64,000 nt of DNA from the NCBI GenBank assembly GCA_964519895.1, contig CAZFLE010000027.1, positions 5,224 to 69,223 on the forward strand, read 5' to 3'. How positions within the stretch are numbered: position 1 is the first letter of the stretch; every line of letters starts with the position of its first letter. Shown here piece by piece: positions 47,458 through 57,058 of this stretch. A model generated the notes under the pieces. The model was given only the letters and a program-made list of their open reading frames with translations. It ran no database searches and was not told where the DNA came from. The DNA is from CAYFPX01 sp964519895 (GTDB taxonomy: Bacteria; Myxococcota_A; UBA796; CAJQPC01). The translations under genes were made by a program, and so were the position numbers.

Positions 47458-48191
47458 CGTGCGCTGAAGCCTCCATCGACGTGCAGGATCTGCCCGGTGA
47501 CGTATGCCGAAGCGTCACTGCACAAGAACACGGCGGGGCCGTGGAGATCGGCGAGCTCGCCGTTCCGGCCGAGGCAGGTCCGGCCCGCCAGGGCACCCCA
47601 GGCGTCAGGGTCCGCGACCAGGGGGGCGGTGAGCTCGGTGGGGAAGAAGCCCGGGGCGATGGCGTTGACCGTGATGCCGTCGGAGCCCCACTCCAGCGCC
47701 ATGGCCCGGGTGAGCTGGGCGATGCCGCCCTTGCTGGCGCCGTAGGGCATGCCGTGCTGAAAGGCCCGGGACGACTGCAGCGAAGCGATGAGCAGCACCC
47801 GTCCCCAAGACCGCCGGCGCATCGCTGGCACCAGGGCTCGGGTCAGCAGGAAGGGCGCGGTCAGGTTCAGCGACAGCGTGCGCTCCCAGTCCATCTCGCT
47901 CAGGCCCGAAGCCGGCCGGCGGGGATTGACCCCAGCGGCGTGCACGACGATGTCGGGGGGGCCAAAGGGCGCCGAGACCCGGGGGACGGCCTGGGCCAGG
48001 GCCTGCCGGTCCAGGAGATCACAGGTCACGGCAGCGCCGTCGATCCCGGCTGCCACCTCCTCGAGTTGTTCCGCACGCCGAGCCAGCACCACGACGCGGG
48101 CCCCGGCTCCCGCCAGCGCCTCGGCCACGGCGGCGCCGAGGCCGGCGCTGGCCCCTGTGACCAGGGCCACCCGACCGTTCAGCTCACCCAC
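47454..48191 (-). CDS. hpsO: Short-chain dehydrogenase, DHPS 2-dehydrogenase HpsO-like
   Basis: 245 aa from a GTG at 48191, 1 nt after the hpsN stop, with a GGAG box. Classical SDR: cofactor motif TGASAGLG, HAAGVN, catalytic Ser (IASLQSS), Tyr-x3-Lys in YGASKGG. Paired with the HpsP-like gene, it should oxidise or reduce C2 of dihydroxypropanesulfonate. Note a Thr/Gly-rich normal length and no extra domain. Role inferred from operon. Confidence 0.75.
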   Translation of the reverse strand: MGELNGRVALVTGASAGLGAAVAEALAGAGARVVVLARRAEQLEEVAAGIDGAAVTCDLLDRQALAQAVPRVSAPFGPPDIVVHAAGVNPRRPASGLSEMDWERTLSLNLTAPFLLTRALVPAMRRRSWGRVLLIASLQSSRAFQHGMPYGASKGGIAQLTRAMALEWGSDGITVNAIAPGFFPTELTAPLVADPDAWGALAGRTCLGRNGELADLHGPAVFLCSDASAYVTGQILHVDGGFSAR

Positions 48192-48192
48192 G

Positions 48193-49485
48193 TCAAGGCT
48201 CCAGGGCGAAGGTCTCGCCCGGCAGGTACTTGCGGACCCGGTCATCGGCGGTCCGAGCATGGGCCTCCATGCCCTCCAGCCGGGAGATGCGCGCGGAGAC
48301 GGGTCCCAGCTCCCGGGTCGCTGCCGACGTCATGCGCTGCCAGGTCAGGGTCTTCAGGAACTTGTGCACCCCCAGGCCACCGGTGTACCGGGCGGCGCCC
48401 CGAGTCGGCAGGATGTGGTTCGGCCCGGACGCCTTGTCGCCGTAGGCCACGGTGGTCTCTTCGCCCAGGAAGAGCGAGCCGTAGTTCCGCAGCCTGGACA
48501 GCCACCAGTCCAGGTCCGCTGCGTGCACCTCCAGGTGCTCGGGGGCGTAGCGGTCGCTGATCGCGGCGGCCTGGTCTCGGGTGTCGCACACGACCACCTC
48601 GCCGCAGCGGTCCCAGGCCTCGGCCGCGGCGTTGCCCGGAGGCAGGGACGCGCACAGGGCCGGGACCCGGGCCAGGACCGCGTGGGCCAGGGGCTCGTGG
48701 GTCGTCACCAGGATCGCCGGGGTGGTGACCCCGTGCTCGGCCTGGCCGACCAGGTCGCTGGCCACCAGCTCGGGATCGGCGGTCTCGTCCGCCAGCACCA
48801 GGATCTCGCTGGGCCCGGCGTACAGATCGATGCCGCAGCGCCCGGCGAGCTGCTGCTTGGCCTCGGCGACCCAGCGATTGCCGGGGCCACACAGGATGTC
48901 CGCTGGGTGCCCCGTGAACAGGCCAAAGGCCAGCGCAGCGATGCCCTGGACGCCCCCCAGGCACAGCACCTGGTCGGCGCCGGCCAGCTCCAAGGCGTAG
49001 AGCACCGCCGGGTGAACGGTCTCGCCCCGAGGCGGCGAGGTGGCGATGACCCGATCCACACCGGCCACACGGGCCGGGGTCACGCTCATCAACGCCGAGG
49101 CCACGTGGGCGTAGCGGCCCCCGGGCACGTAGCAGCCGGCGGTCTGCAGCGGCACGAGCCTGTGGCCGGTGAACCGGCCGGGAGACAGCTCCAGCTCGAA
49201 CTCCGACAGCGTGGCCAGCTGGGCCTGGGCGAAGCGGCGGATCTGCTGGTGGGCAAAGGCGATGTCGGCCTTGACCTGGTCCGGGAGTGCAGCGCTCGCC
49301 GCGGCAAAGGCGCTGGCCGGCACGACGGCCGGGCCCGTGTAGCCGTCCAGCTCGCGGGCCCAGCGAAGGGCCGCGGCCTCGCCTCCGGCCTCGAGCTCGG
49401 TGAGCATCTCCCTCACCCGGGTCCTGGCCTCGGACTCGCCTGTGGTGGGGCTGACTGTGGCTTGCTTGAGGAGGCGTTCGGGCAT
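48193..49485 (-). CDS. hpsN: Sulfopropanediol 3-dehydrogenase HpsN (HisD-like)
   Basis: 430 aa of the histidinol dehydrogenase superfamily. Family motifs: AGCYVPGGRYAH, LCGPGNRWVAEAK, IDLYAGPSEILVLAD, DLVGQAEHG (metal-binding Gln/His), APEHLEVH (catalytic Glu-His) and KASGPNHILPT. HpsN oxidises (R)-DHPS in two NAD-dependent steps to (R)-sulfolactate. The context (SDR, zinc ADH, SuyA, SuyB directly downstream; no his genes) argues for HpsN and against histidine synthesis. First gene of the operon; ATG at 49485. Confidence 0.85.
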   Translation of the reverse strand: MPERLLKQATVSPTTGESEARTRVREMLTELEAGGEAAALRWARELDGYTGPAVVPASAFAAASAALPDQVKADIAFAHQQIRRFAQAQLATLSEFELELSPGRFTGHRLVPLQTAGCYVPGGRYAHVASALMSVTPARVAGVDRVIATSPPRGETVHPAVLYALELAGADQVLCLGGVQGIAALAFGLFTGHPADILCGPGNRWVAEAKQQLAGRCGIDLYAGPSEILVLADETADPELVASDLVGQAEHGVTTPAILVTTHEPLAHAVLARVPALCASLPPGNAAAEAWDRCGEVVVCDTRDQAAAISDRYAPEHLEVHAADLDWWLSRLRNYGSLFLGEETTVAYGDKASGPNHILPTRGAARYTGGLGVHKFLKTLTWQRMTSAATRELGPVSARISRLEGMEAHARTADDRVRKYLPGETFALEP

Positions 49486-49526
49486 TGGTGACCAGGCTGC
49501 CGGGGGAGGAGGCGGTGCGGCCAGCG

Positions 49527-49597
49527 CGGACTGTACCTGGGGTCCAGTACGGATTCTCAAAATTCCCTTGAGTCGCTCTGACCGAACTGCCTAGATT
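49527..49597. promoter_or_regulatory. Divergent promoter region between hpsN and the MauG-like gene
   Basis: Plus strand: TTGAGT (49568-49573), 18-bp spacer, TAGATT (49592-49597), 38 bp before the ATG at 49635. Minus strand: TTGAGA and TACAGT separated by 19 bp, with a near-palindrome (CCGTACTGG / CCAGGTACAG) inside the spacer, the arrangement seen at MerR-type promoters. No MerR gene is in the window. Assignments are by eye. Confidence 0.35.
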
Positions 49598-49634
49598 GGG
49601 TCTCTGGGTGGAACCAGCGGGGCAGGAGGCCAAG

Positions 49635-51569
49635 ATGGCCAACGTCTGGTGGGTGGCGGTGTTGCTCTCGGGCTGTGCCGAGGATGACCCGCTCTCGTTC
49701 GCACGAACCGACTACGGGCTCCAAGCCCTCACGGGCAGCTCGACTGTGGTGCTGTCCGAGGACGGCGACTGGTTGTTCGCCGTGGATCCAGTGTCCGAGG
49801 CGCTGGGCGTCTGGGACCTGGTCCATGACGAGGTGACGACCCTGGATCTCCCGGGAGAGCCCACCCGGATCACCGTCCTGGGGTCGAACATGCTCGGCGT
49901 GTCGCTGCGGGCGGACCGGTCCGTGGCGACCTTCATCTTGGGAGACGACGGCCCGACGCCGTACAAGACCGTCGAGGTCGGCGCCGAGCCCTACGGCCTG
50001 GTCACCGCCCGCACCCGGGATCGGGTGTACGTGGCGCTGTCCCTCGAGGGCCGGGTCGACGAGCTCGACGCCGTGACCCTGGAGCCCCTGCGAAGCTGGC
50101 GGGTCGCCGACCAGCCCCGGTGGCTGGCAATTCATCCCTCGGAGAACGCGCTGTACGTCGGCTCGGCCCATGAAGGGCGGCTGACCTGGATCGACCTGGT
50201 CGAAGGCACCAAGGATCAGCTGGTGCTGCAGACGACCTACAACACGGGCGATCACCAGGACCCGCTGCCCCGTGCGCCGCGCATTACGGGTGACCTGTCC
50301 GTGGCCTCGGACGGCAGTCAGCTGGCCGTGCCCGTGCAATTCGTCGACGTGGTGCCTGCGGACAGCCAGCTGACCACGGCCATGGAGATGGACATGGGGG
50401 TCGGTCTCTACTTCCAGGGGTCGAACACCACCGACCCCGGGCGCGACGCTCTGTCTCCGGCGGTGGTGACCTTTCCGCTGGCCGACGACGGACGCCCCCA
50501 CGCCCAGGCCCAGGCCCTGTCTCTGGTCCAGGTGCTGGAGTTCGACGACAACCGCTTCTCGGCTCGTAGCTACCCCACCGCCGTCCGTCACTCCGCAGAC
50601 GGCGAGACGTTGGCCGTCACGATGGAGGCCGCGGACACGGTGATCGCCCTGCCGCGGAGCCCCACCAACGGGACCCAGGGAGCAGGGTCGGGCATCTCCA
50701 AGACCGACAGCCACCACAGCCGGACCTGCGAGGGCCCGGTGGGCCTTGCGGCCGATCGCTTCGGTGGCTTCTGGCTGTGGTGCGAGCTGGATCGGCGGGT
50801 CATGCCGCTGGATGACTGGCTCGACGGCATCACCGACCGGTGGAACCAGCCGCGAGAGCGGTTCCGCACCATGACCACCGAGCGGCCGACCGAGACGACC
50901 GAGCTCGTGCCCTGGCGCCAGGACCCCGACGTCGAGGCTGGCCGACGACTGTTCCACTCGGTCTACGACCCCGGGATCACCAACGGCTCCTCGGGCCTGA
51001 GCTGCAGCGGCTGCCACTTCGACACCCGCACGGATGGCCTGAGCTGGCAGCTCGAGGGCCGGAGCAGACAGACGCTGTCGCTGGCCGGCCAGGTCTCCTT
51101 GACCGAACCGGTGACCTGGGAGGGGGACGTGCCGACCGTCGAGGACGAAGCCACTCTGGGGGCGAGACGGCTCAACGCGGACCTGAGTCTGGCCGCAGAC
51201 GCCGACGTCTCGCCCTTCGCGCAGATCGCCGCCTGGATCGACTTCACCCGCCACGAAGACGTGCCCGAGCAGGACTCCGACACGGTGGATCGCGGGAACA
51301 TCCTGTTCCACGACCCGGTCATCGGCTGTGCGGAGTGTCACCCGTCGCCGCTCTACACCGACAACCTTGCCCACGAGATCATCCGGGGCGACCCCACCAT
51401 CACGCCCAGCCTCGTCGGCGTCATGGCCACGGCCCCCTACCTGAGCGATGGCTCAGAGCCGGACCTGGAGGGGCTGTTGTGGCGCTTCCGGGACGGCGAG
51501 ATGGGGGACACCTCGGCCCTCGATGAGGGCGAGCTCGCAGACCTGGAGGCGTTCCTGCGGTCCCTGTGA
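49635..51569 (+). CDS. Di-haem MauG/cytochrome c peroxidase-like lipoprotein with beta-propeller
   Basis: 644 aa. Lipobox AVLLSGCAED; then a beta-propeller-like region (about 30-430) with YVTN-type repeats (RVYVALSLEGRVDELD). The C-terminal part has two c-type haem motifs, CSGCH (about 456) and CAECH (about 564), each followed by Asp/His-rich loops, as in bacterial di-haem cytochrome c peroxidases and MauG. Such lipoproteins usually sit in the periplasm or on the surface and handle peroxide or electron transfer. A GGAGG box (49625) supports the start. It is divergent from the DHPS operon; linkage to sulfite oxidation is only a guess. Confidence 0.82.
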   Translation: MANVWWVAVLLSGCAEDDPLSFARTDYGLQALTGSSTVVLSEDGDWLFAVDPVSEALGVWDLVHDEVTTLDLPGEPTRITVLGSNMLGVSLRADRSVATFILGDDGPTPYKTVEVGAEPYGLVTARTRDRVYVALSLEGRVDELDAVTLEPLRSWRVADQPRWLAIHPSENALYVGSAHEGRLTWIDLVEGTKDQLVLQTTYNTGDHQDPLPRAPRITGDLSVASDGSQLAVPVQFVDVVPADSQLTTAMEMDMGVGLYFQGSNTTDPGRDALSPAVVTFPLADDGRPHAQAQALSLVQVLEFDDNRFSARSYPTAVRHSADGETLAVTMEAADTVIALPRSPTNGTQGAGSGISKTDSHHSRTCEGPVGLAADRFGGFWLWCELDRRVMPLDDWLDGITDRWNQPRERFRTMTTERPTETTELVPWRQDPDVEAGRRLFHSVYDPGITNGSSGLSCSGCHFDTRTDGLSWQLEGRSRQTLSLAGQVSLTEPVTWEGDVPTVEDEATLGARRLNADLSLAADADVSPFAQIAAWIDFTRHEDVPEQDSDTVDRGNILFHDPVIGCAECHPSPLYTDNLAHEIIRGDPTITPSLVGVMATAPYLSDGSEPDLEGLLWRFRDGEMGDTSALDEGELADLEAFLRSL

Positions 51570-51590
51570 GGGGCGCCGCTGCCGGTGCGG

Positions 51591-52871
51591 TCAACCGCCG
51601 GATGCGGCGAACAGATCCACCCCGGCCTCCTCGGCGGTGAGGACCTTCTTCACCTTGGTGTCCTTCTGGCGCCTCAGGTCCACCATGCCTTTCACCTCGC
51701 CCCCGCGGATGAGCCCGATCAGGGGGCGATCCCCCTTGGCCGGGGGCTTGGGCCGGCCGAGCACCAGGCCCAGCTGGTCGTTGGAGAGCTTCACCAGCGA
51801 ACCCAGCGGCAGCGGACCCTTGTAGTCGCAGAAGGCCTGGATCAGCTCGGGCTCGATCCAGGGCAGCTTGCCCTGGCGCATGATCTTGAGGGCCTTGAAG
51901 GGGGGCACCCGGGACTTCTTCTCCCGGGGCAGGGTGACCTCGATGTAGGTCTCGACCATGCCCAGGAGCTTGCCGAGCAGACCCCCGTCGCCGCCGCCGC
52001 GCACGGACCGGCACTCGTGCACGACCAGGGCCTGGGCGATCGCGCTGGCCCCGAGCCCCGGGTAGCGGAAGATCGGCTGCACGGCCTGGTCGGGGTCCTT
52101 GGTCTCGACGATGCCACCTAGGATGCCGGCGAGTCCCAGGGTGAGCAGGTGCTGGCGGGGCAGCTTGAGCCACAGGCCAAAGCCGATGGCTTCGATCGCG
52201 ACAGCCCCTCGGACCATCGAGTGGGGTGGGGGCCGCCCTGGCCGGTGCAAGGTGGTCAGGAGCTGGTAGATCGCGCCGTGGGTGCCCATGTTGTCGATCG
52301 CCAGCTGCAGCGTGCGCTTGAGTGGAACCAGGCTCGGGGCCCGGCCCTCGGCGTGTTCGGCGTACAGGGTGTCTACCAGCTCGACCAGGCTGGTGTAGAG
52401 CCAGACCGCGAGCTTGTCGGGTTCGAAGCGGAACGTGGCTGTGGCGGCGCCGGCGGCCTCTGCGACCTCCAGGCCCCCGTAGTCGGTCTGGAAGCCCGGC
52501 TTCATCTTGGGCAGCGACTCGGCCAGGTCTCGCACGAAGGCCTCGATGCCCTCGCGCTTGAGTGAGGGGTCGAAGCGCAGGTCGTTGGCCTTCAGCGGGA
52601 TCAGCTTCTGGCTGAGCATCGTGGCCCGCTCCCAGGTCGCCGGGTCGAGCTTCAGCAGCTGGCCGTTCAGGAAGAACTCGTGCTCCAGCAGCTGCAGGTG
52701 CATCGGCTCGCCGCCGCCCTGGAAGTGGCCCTCCAGTGCCTTGACCAGGTCGTCGACCAGCCGGGTGACCGTGTCGTTGTTCGGGGCGTAGAGCGTCAGC
52801 GCCCGTGTGACGCCCTGGATCAGTGCCACGATCTCGCTGGCCGCCGCGGTGTAGGCCTGGTCGTCCGTCAT
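51591..52871 (-). CDS. HD-domain-like protein (no intact HD-GYP motif)
   Basis: 426 aa. The N-terminal 200 residues are helical (YAPNNDTVTRLVDDLVKALEG, split here as YAPNNDTVTRLVDDLV). The middle region (about 200-330) aligns in pattern with HD-GYP-like proteins of myxobacteria (HPRPP, QHLLTLGLAGILG, GLGASAIAQALVVHE), but the catalytic HD and GYP residues are missing. The C-terminus is Lys/Gly-rich and beta-like. Its ATG overlaps the stop of the HEAT-repeat gene, so the two are produced as a pair. Role unknown. Confidence 0.5.
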   Translation of the reverse strand: MTDDQAYTAAASEIVALIQGVTRALTLYAPNNDTVTRLVDDLVKALEGHFQGGGEPMHLQLLEHEFFLNGQLLKLDPATWERATMLSQKLIPLKANDLRFDPSLKREGIEAFVRDLAESLPKMKPGFQTDYGGLEVAEAAGAATATFRFEPDKLAVWLYTSLVELVDTLYAEHAEGRAPSLVPLKRTLQLAIDNMGTHGAIYQLLTTLHRPGRPPPHSMVRGAVAIEAIGFGLWLKLPRQHLLTLGLAGILGGIVETKDPDQAVQPIFRYPGLGASAIAQALVVHECRSVRGGGDGGLLGKLLGMVETYIEVTLPREKKSRVPPFKALKIMRQGKLPWIEPELIQAFCDYKGPLPLGSLVKLSNDQLGLVLGRPKPPAKGDRPLIGLIRGGEVKGMVDLRRQKDTKVKKVLTAEEAGVDLFAASGG

Positions 52872-54496
52872 CCGGAGTCCCGCCAGGCCTTGTCGATGGC
52901 CTGCTTCACGTCGTTGGGGTGGAACCACTTGCCGCGGAACTCGCCCAGGAGCTCCCGTGCCTGGGGCAGGCGCATGCCCGCCAGCGCCTTGGCGGCCAGC
53001 AGCTGGTGCCGCACGCCGCCCTTGTCGAGCCCCATGGTCTTGCGGCCCAGGGTCTTGCGGAAGTACTCCAGGGTGCGCAGGTCCTGGAGGGCGGCCACCG
53101 CCCCATACAGCCCCTCTTGCTCGTCCGGGTCCCACTTGCCGAAGTTCGGGCTCTTCAGGCCCTCGAGCAGCGCGTAGCCGACCCGCTTGTCCCCCGATGC
53201 ACCCAGCACGCCCATCGCCAGCAGGCGGTTCTCCTTGTCCGGATCGTTCAGCGCTCGGCCCAGCCCGATCCGGGCGGACTCGTGGTAGCGGCCCTTCATG
53301 GCCTGCAGCGCCGCCCGACGTCGGGTGGTGAGCCGGCTGGACAGGGCCTTGGACAGGGTCTCGAGGGCGGCCGGGCTCCCGATGGCCCCCAGGGCCGCCA
53401 GGGCATCCAGGGCGACCGCTTCGTCGGGATCCTCGATCCGGCGCTCGTAGAAGCGGGTCAGATCCACCCCGGCGGCCAGGAGCACGTCTCGAAGGCCTTC
53501 GGCGGTCTGACCTGGGGGAAGGGCCGTCAACAGCGCGACCATGCCGTCGGGCTCGGCCTGGACCAGCGGGACCAGCGCGTCGCGGAGTGCGTCGGGTGCC
53601 ACGGCGTAGAGGGGCGCCAGCTTCTCCATGCGCTCGGGCTGCATGATCGCGGCGCGGTCCGCGGCGGACTCGCCCAGGCAGTGCACCATCGCCGCGACCC
53701 CTTCGGCGTCGCCGGTCGCGAGCAGACTGTCGTACATGTCGACCACCAGGGGACTCGCGCCCTCCTGGTCGCCGCCGACGCGCCGGGCGATGTCCATGAA
53801 GCGGGCGAAGTCCGGGCGGCCTTCGATGGCGGTCGAGACCCGCTCGCCCAGCTGCGCCACCGACTCCCCGCCGCTCACTGGGCCCCGGGCTCCGGCCACC
53901 CACTGCAAGTCCCCACCGGTCTGGAGCACCCGCAGGTCCGACGCGGACAGCGCGAGCTTCACGTCGCCCTTCTGGGCGCTCGCGTCCAGCCCTGATCCGG
54001 ACCTGGCCTGGGCCAGCTTGCCCTCGGCCATGTCGGCCTGGGCACCGGTGGCGATGGCATCGACCGCGTAGTGCCGGATCGTGCGGAAGTTCCGGGACCA
54101 CAGCAGCGTCACCAGGTCGTCTTCCGAGCCCTTGGGGTCGGTGCCGAGCACGTCGACGAGACCGCGCAGCTCCTCGGTCTCCAGGCCCTGGAGCAAGGTC
54201 AGCTCCCGCACGCCGTCCAGGTAGAGCCGGAACAGGTAGGGGATGCGCTCGTCGACCGCCAGCACGGGCTTGCCGTCGTAGACCGGACCAAAAGACGTCA
54301 GGCCCACGGTCATCGGGCCCTCGGCCGTGGCTTCCTTGGCGGCGTGCTCCAGCTTGGCCAGCAGCCTGTCGGCCATCTCGCCCTGGCCTTCGTACAGACG
54401 CATGCCCTTGATGGTGCGATCCATCGAGGTGAACACTGCGGCGACCCGAGAGAGCGGCGTCCAGCCTGGTTCCCGGGGAGGAGGGACGTCGGCCAC
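52868..54496 (-). CDS. HEAT-repeat protein paired with HD-like protein
   Basis: 542 aa from a GTG. The first 150 residues resemble the N-terminal helical region of its neighbour (MRLYEGQGEMADRLLAKLE, TSFGPVYDGKPVLAV), suggesting related paralogues. The C-terminal 250 residues form HEAT-like helical repeats (EAVALDALAALGAIGSPAALETL, shown here as LDALAALGAIGSPAA), common scaffolds for protein contact. No catalytic motif. Coupled to the downstream gene (ATGA). A downstream ATG at MDRTIKG is a possible start. Confidence 0.55.
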   Translation of the reverse strand: MADVPPPREPGWTPLSRVAAVFTSMDRTIKGMRLYEGQGEMADRLLAKLEHAAKEATAEGPMTVGLTSFGPVYDGKPVLAVDERIPYLFRLYLDGVRELTLLQGLETEELRGLVDVLGTDPKGSEDDLVTLLWSRNFRTIRHYAVDAIATGAQADMAEGKLAQARSGSGLDASAQKGDVKLALSASDLRVLQTGGDLQWVAGARGPVSGGESVAQLGERVSTAIEGRPDFARFMDIARRVGGDQEGASPLVVDMYDSLLATGDAEGVAAMVHCLGESAADRAAIMQPERMEKLAPLYAVAPDALRDALVPLVQAEPDGMVALLTALPPGQTAEGLRDVLLAAGVDLTRFYERRIEDPDEAVALDALAALGAIGSPAALETLSKALSSRLTTRRRAALQAMKGRYHESARIGLGRALNDPDKENRLLAMGVLGASGDKRVGYALLEGLKSPNFGKWDPDEQEGLYGAVAALQDLRTLEYFRKTLGRKTMGLDKGGVRHQLLAAKALAGMRLPQARELLGEFRGKWFHPNDVKQAIDKAWRDSG

Positions 54497-54514
54497 CCGG
54501 AGACTCTACCGCGG

Positions 54515-55264
54515 TCACCGACTCCAGCGGCGCAGGTCTTCGGCGCCGAGTGGCCAGTGGGGCAGGGCCACGCCGTCGTCCCAGGTCCACCAGCCGTCCT
54601 GGGGTCCCAGCTCTACGTGGAAGTCCTGGGCGGGCATGAAGCCTTCGCCGATCAGCACACGGGTCTCGTCTGAGCGGGTGACCACGTCCAGGATGACCAC
54701 CGCGTGTCCCGGGAAGCCGCCCTCGACCAGCACGTCTCCGGCTCGGGGCGTCACGGCCATGCGGGTGTCGTGGGCCTGGAGTGACGCGGTGCCCGCGTAG
54801 TTGAAGAGCTGCCGCAGGTAGCCGTTCCAGGACCGGTCCCCGCCGGAGACCCAGGCCAGGTGGCCGTCGCGCACGACCGGCCGCTGGCCGCTGGCCCAGG
54901 TGGCCCACGCCATGGGGTCCCCTGACGTGGCGTGGAACGTCACCGTCTGTCCGGTCTGGCGCTGGAATTCGGCCCGCAGGCGCAAGGCGCTGTCGGCGCA
55001 CTGCTGCAGGTCTCCGGAGACCATGGGCAGGTTGATCACCCGGGCGGGGTGGCGCACGATCCGGCCGTCGTGGGTCCGGACCGCGCGGTCGGCGGGCTCG
55101 ACGGGCAGCCCGCCGAGCCACTGCCCGAACAGGTCCTGCTGGCGGCGGATGAAGCCGTCGGGGACCGGGAAGGCCTGGTTCAGCGGGACCGAGTCCGGCG
55201 TGGACCAGGCCCGGGGCGGGCTGGGCACGTCGGCGATCGAGAGAAAGGGGAGCCACCACCACAT
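54515..55264 (-). CDS. DUF4846 protein
   Basis: 249 aa. A short hydrophobic start (MWWWLPFLSIADV) suggests export. The family pattern is visible: MVSGDLQQCADSALRLRAEF (in part: DLQQCADSALRLR), FHATSGDPMAW, YLRQLFNYAGTASL, GDVLVEGGFPGHAVVILD and GFMPAQDFHV. The conserved Cys near residue 90 and the GHAV His fit a papain/NlpC-like arrangement; catalysis is unproven. Ends 19 nt before the HEAT-repeat gene start. Confidence 0.75.
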   Translation of the reverse strand: MWWWLPFLSIADVPSPPRAWSTPDSVPLNQAFPVPDGFIRRQQDLFGQWLGGLPVEPADRAVRTHDGRIVRHPARVINLPMVSGDLQQCADSALRLRAEFQRQTGQTVTFHATSGDPMAWATWASGQRPVVRDGHLAWVSGGDRSWNGYLRQLFNYAGTASLQAHDTRMAVTPRAGDVLVEGGFPGHAVVILDVVTRSDETRVLIGEGFMPAQDFHVELGPQDGWWTWDDGVALPHWPLGAEDLRRWSR

Positions 55265-55297
55265 GTCGGGTCTGACAGTGGCGGCGCTCCGGGGTTC

Positions 55298-55936
<639 letters not shown>

Positions 55937-56025
55937 CGGGGGTCCTCCTTTCCCGGCGGGTGCTGTAGCGTCGCAGCCCGCCGCCGTAGACGCAAGCCCC
56001 TGCCGTCCCCAGTTATGCGCGGGCG

Positions 56026-57057
56026 GTGGCCACCCTCTCCTTCCAGGACATCCAGAAGAGCTACGGCGACGTCGAAGTCCTCAAGGGCGTCGACCTGTCC
56101 GTCGCCGACGGCGAATTCGTGGTGCTGGTCGGCCCTTCGGGCTGCGGCAAGAGCACGCTGATGCGGTGCGTCGCGGGGCTCGAGGACATCACTTCGGGGG
56201 AGCTCCAGATCGATGGCCAGCGGGTCAACGAGCGACCTCCCCGTGACCGCGACGTGGCGATGGTGTTCCAGAGCTACGCGCTCTACCCCCACATGACCGT
56301 GCGCCAGAACATGGCGTTCGCCCTCAAGGTCCGAAAGTGGGCCCAGGCCGACATCGACCGTGCGGTGGGCGATGCTGCGGAGATGCTGGGCCTGACCCCG
56401 CTCCTGGATCGGCTGCCCAAGGCGATGAGCGGCGGTCAGCGCCAGCGGGTGGCGATGGGCCGGGCCATCGTGCGGCGGCCCAAGGTCTTCCTGTTCGACG
56501 AGCCCCTGTCCAACCTGGACGCCGCGCTGCGCAACCAGATGCGCGTGGAGCTCAAGCGGCTGCACAAGCAGCTCGACGCGACCATCCTGTACGTGACCCA
56601 CGACCAGGTCGAGGCGCTCACCCTGGCGGACCGCATCGTGATCCTGGACAAGGGCGTGCTCCAACAGGTCGGCACCCCCCAGGAGATCTTCGACACGCCG
56701 GCCAACACCTTCGTGGCCACGTTCATCGGCTCCCCGGCCATGAACCTGCTCGACGGGGTGGGGGACGGCCAGACCGTCCAGGTGGGGGCGCTGAGCGTCG
56801 CCGGATCGGTGCCAGGGCCGGTCACGGTGGGCGTGCGCCCTCACGAAGTGGTGGTCGGCCGCGGCGACGCCCAGGCCACGGTCGACGTGGTCGAGCACCT
56901 GGGCTGGGAGGTGCACCTGCACCTGACCCTGGGCGGGCAGACGCTGACCGCGCGAGCCGAGACGGCCGAGCTCGGTCCCATCGCGGTCGGCGACACCGTG
57001 GCGGTGTCCCTGGGCCGGGCGCGGCTGTTCGACGTGGACTCCGGCGTGGCGCTCTGA
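56026..57057 (+). CDS. Sugar-type ABC transporter ATPase (MalK/UgpC family)
   Basis: 343 aa from a GTG. Walker A GPSGCGKST (about 38-46), Q loop (VFQSYALYPHM), signature MSGGQRQR, Walker B VFLFDEPLSNLD, switch His in VTHDQ. The C-terminal 100 residues are the OB-fold regulatory domain (TOBE) typical of MalK/UgpC. It powers the fused binding protein/permease and the second permease encoded downstream (1-nt spacing). Substrate: probably an oligosaccharide or glycerol-phosphate-like compound; not determinable here. Confidence 0.93.
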   Translation: MATLSFQDIQKSYGDVEVLKGVDLSVADGEFVVLVGPSGCGKSTLMRCVAGLEDITSGELQIDGQRVNERPPRDRDVAMVFQSYALYPHMTVRQNMAFALKVRKWAQADIDRAVGDAAEMLGLTPLLDRLPKAMSGGQRQRVAMGRAIVRRPKVFLFDEPLSNLDAALRNQMRVELKRLHKQLDATILYVTHDQVEALTLADRIVILDKGVLQQVGTPQEIFDTPANTFVATFIGSPAMNLLDGVGDGQTVQVGALSVAGSVPGPVTVGVRPHEVVVGRGDAQATVDVVEHLGWEVHLHLTLGGQTLTARAETAELGPIAVGDTVAVSLGRARLFDVDSGVAL

Positions 57058-57058
57058 G

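Noticed and set aside
48193..49485. Histidinol dehydrogenase (hisD) of histidine biosynthesis
   Set aside because: No other his genes nearby and the gene heads an operon with SDR, zinc ADH and SuyAB, matching HpsN.
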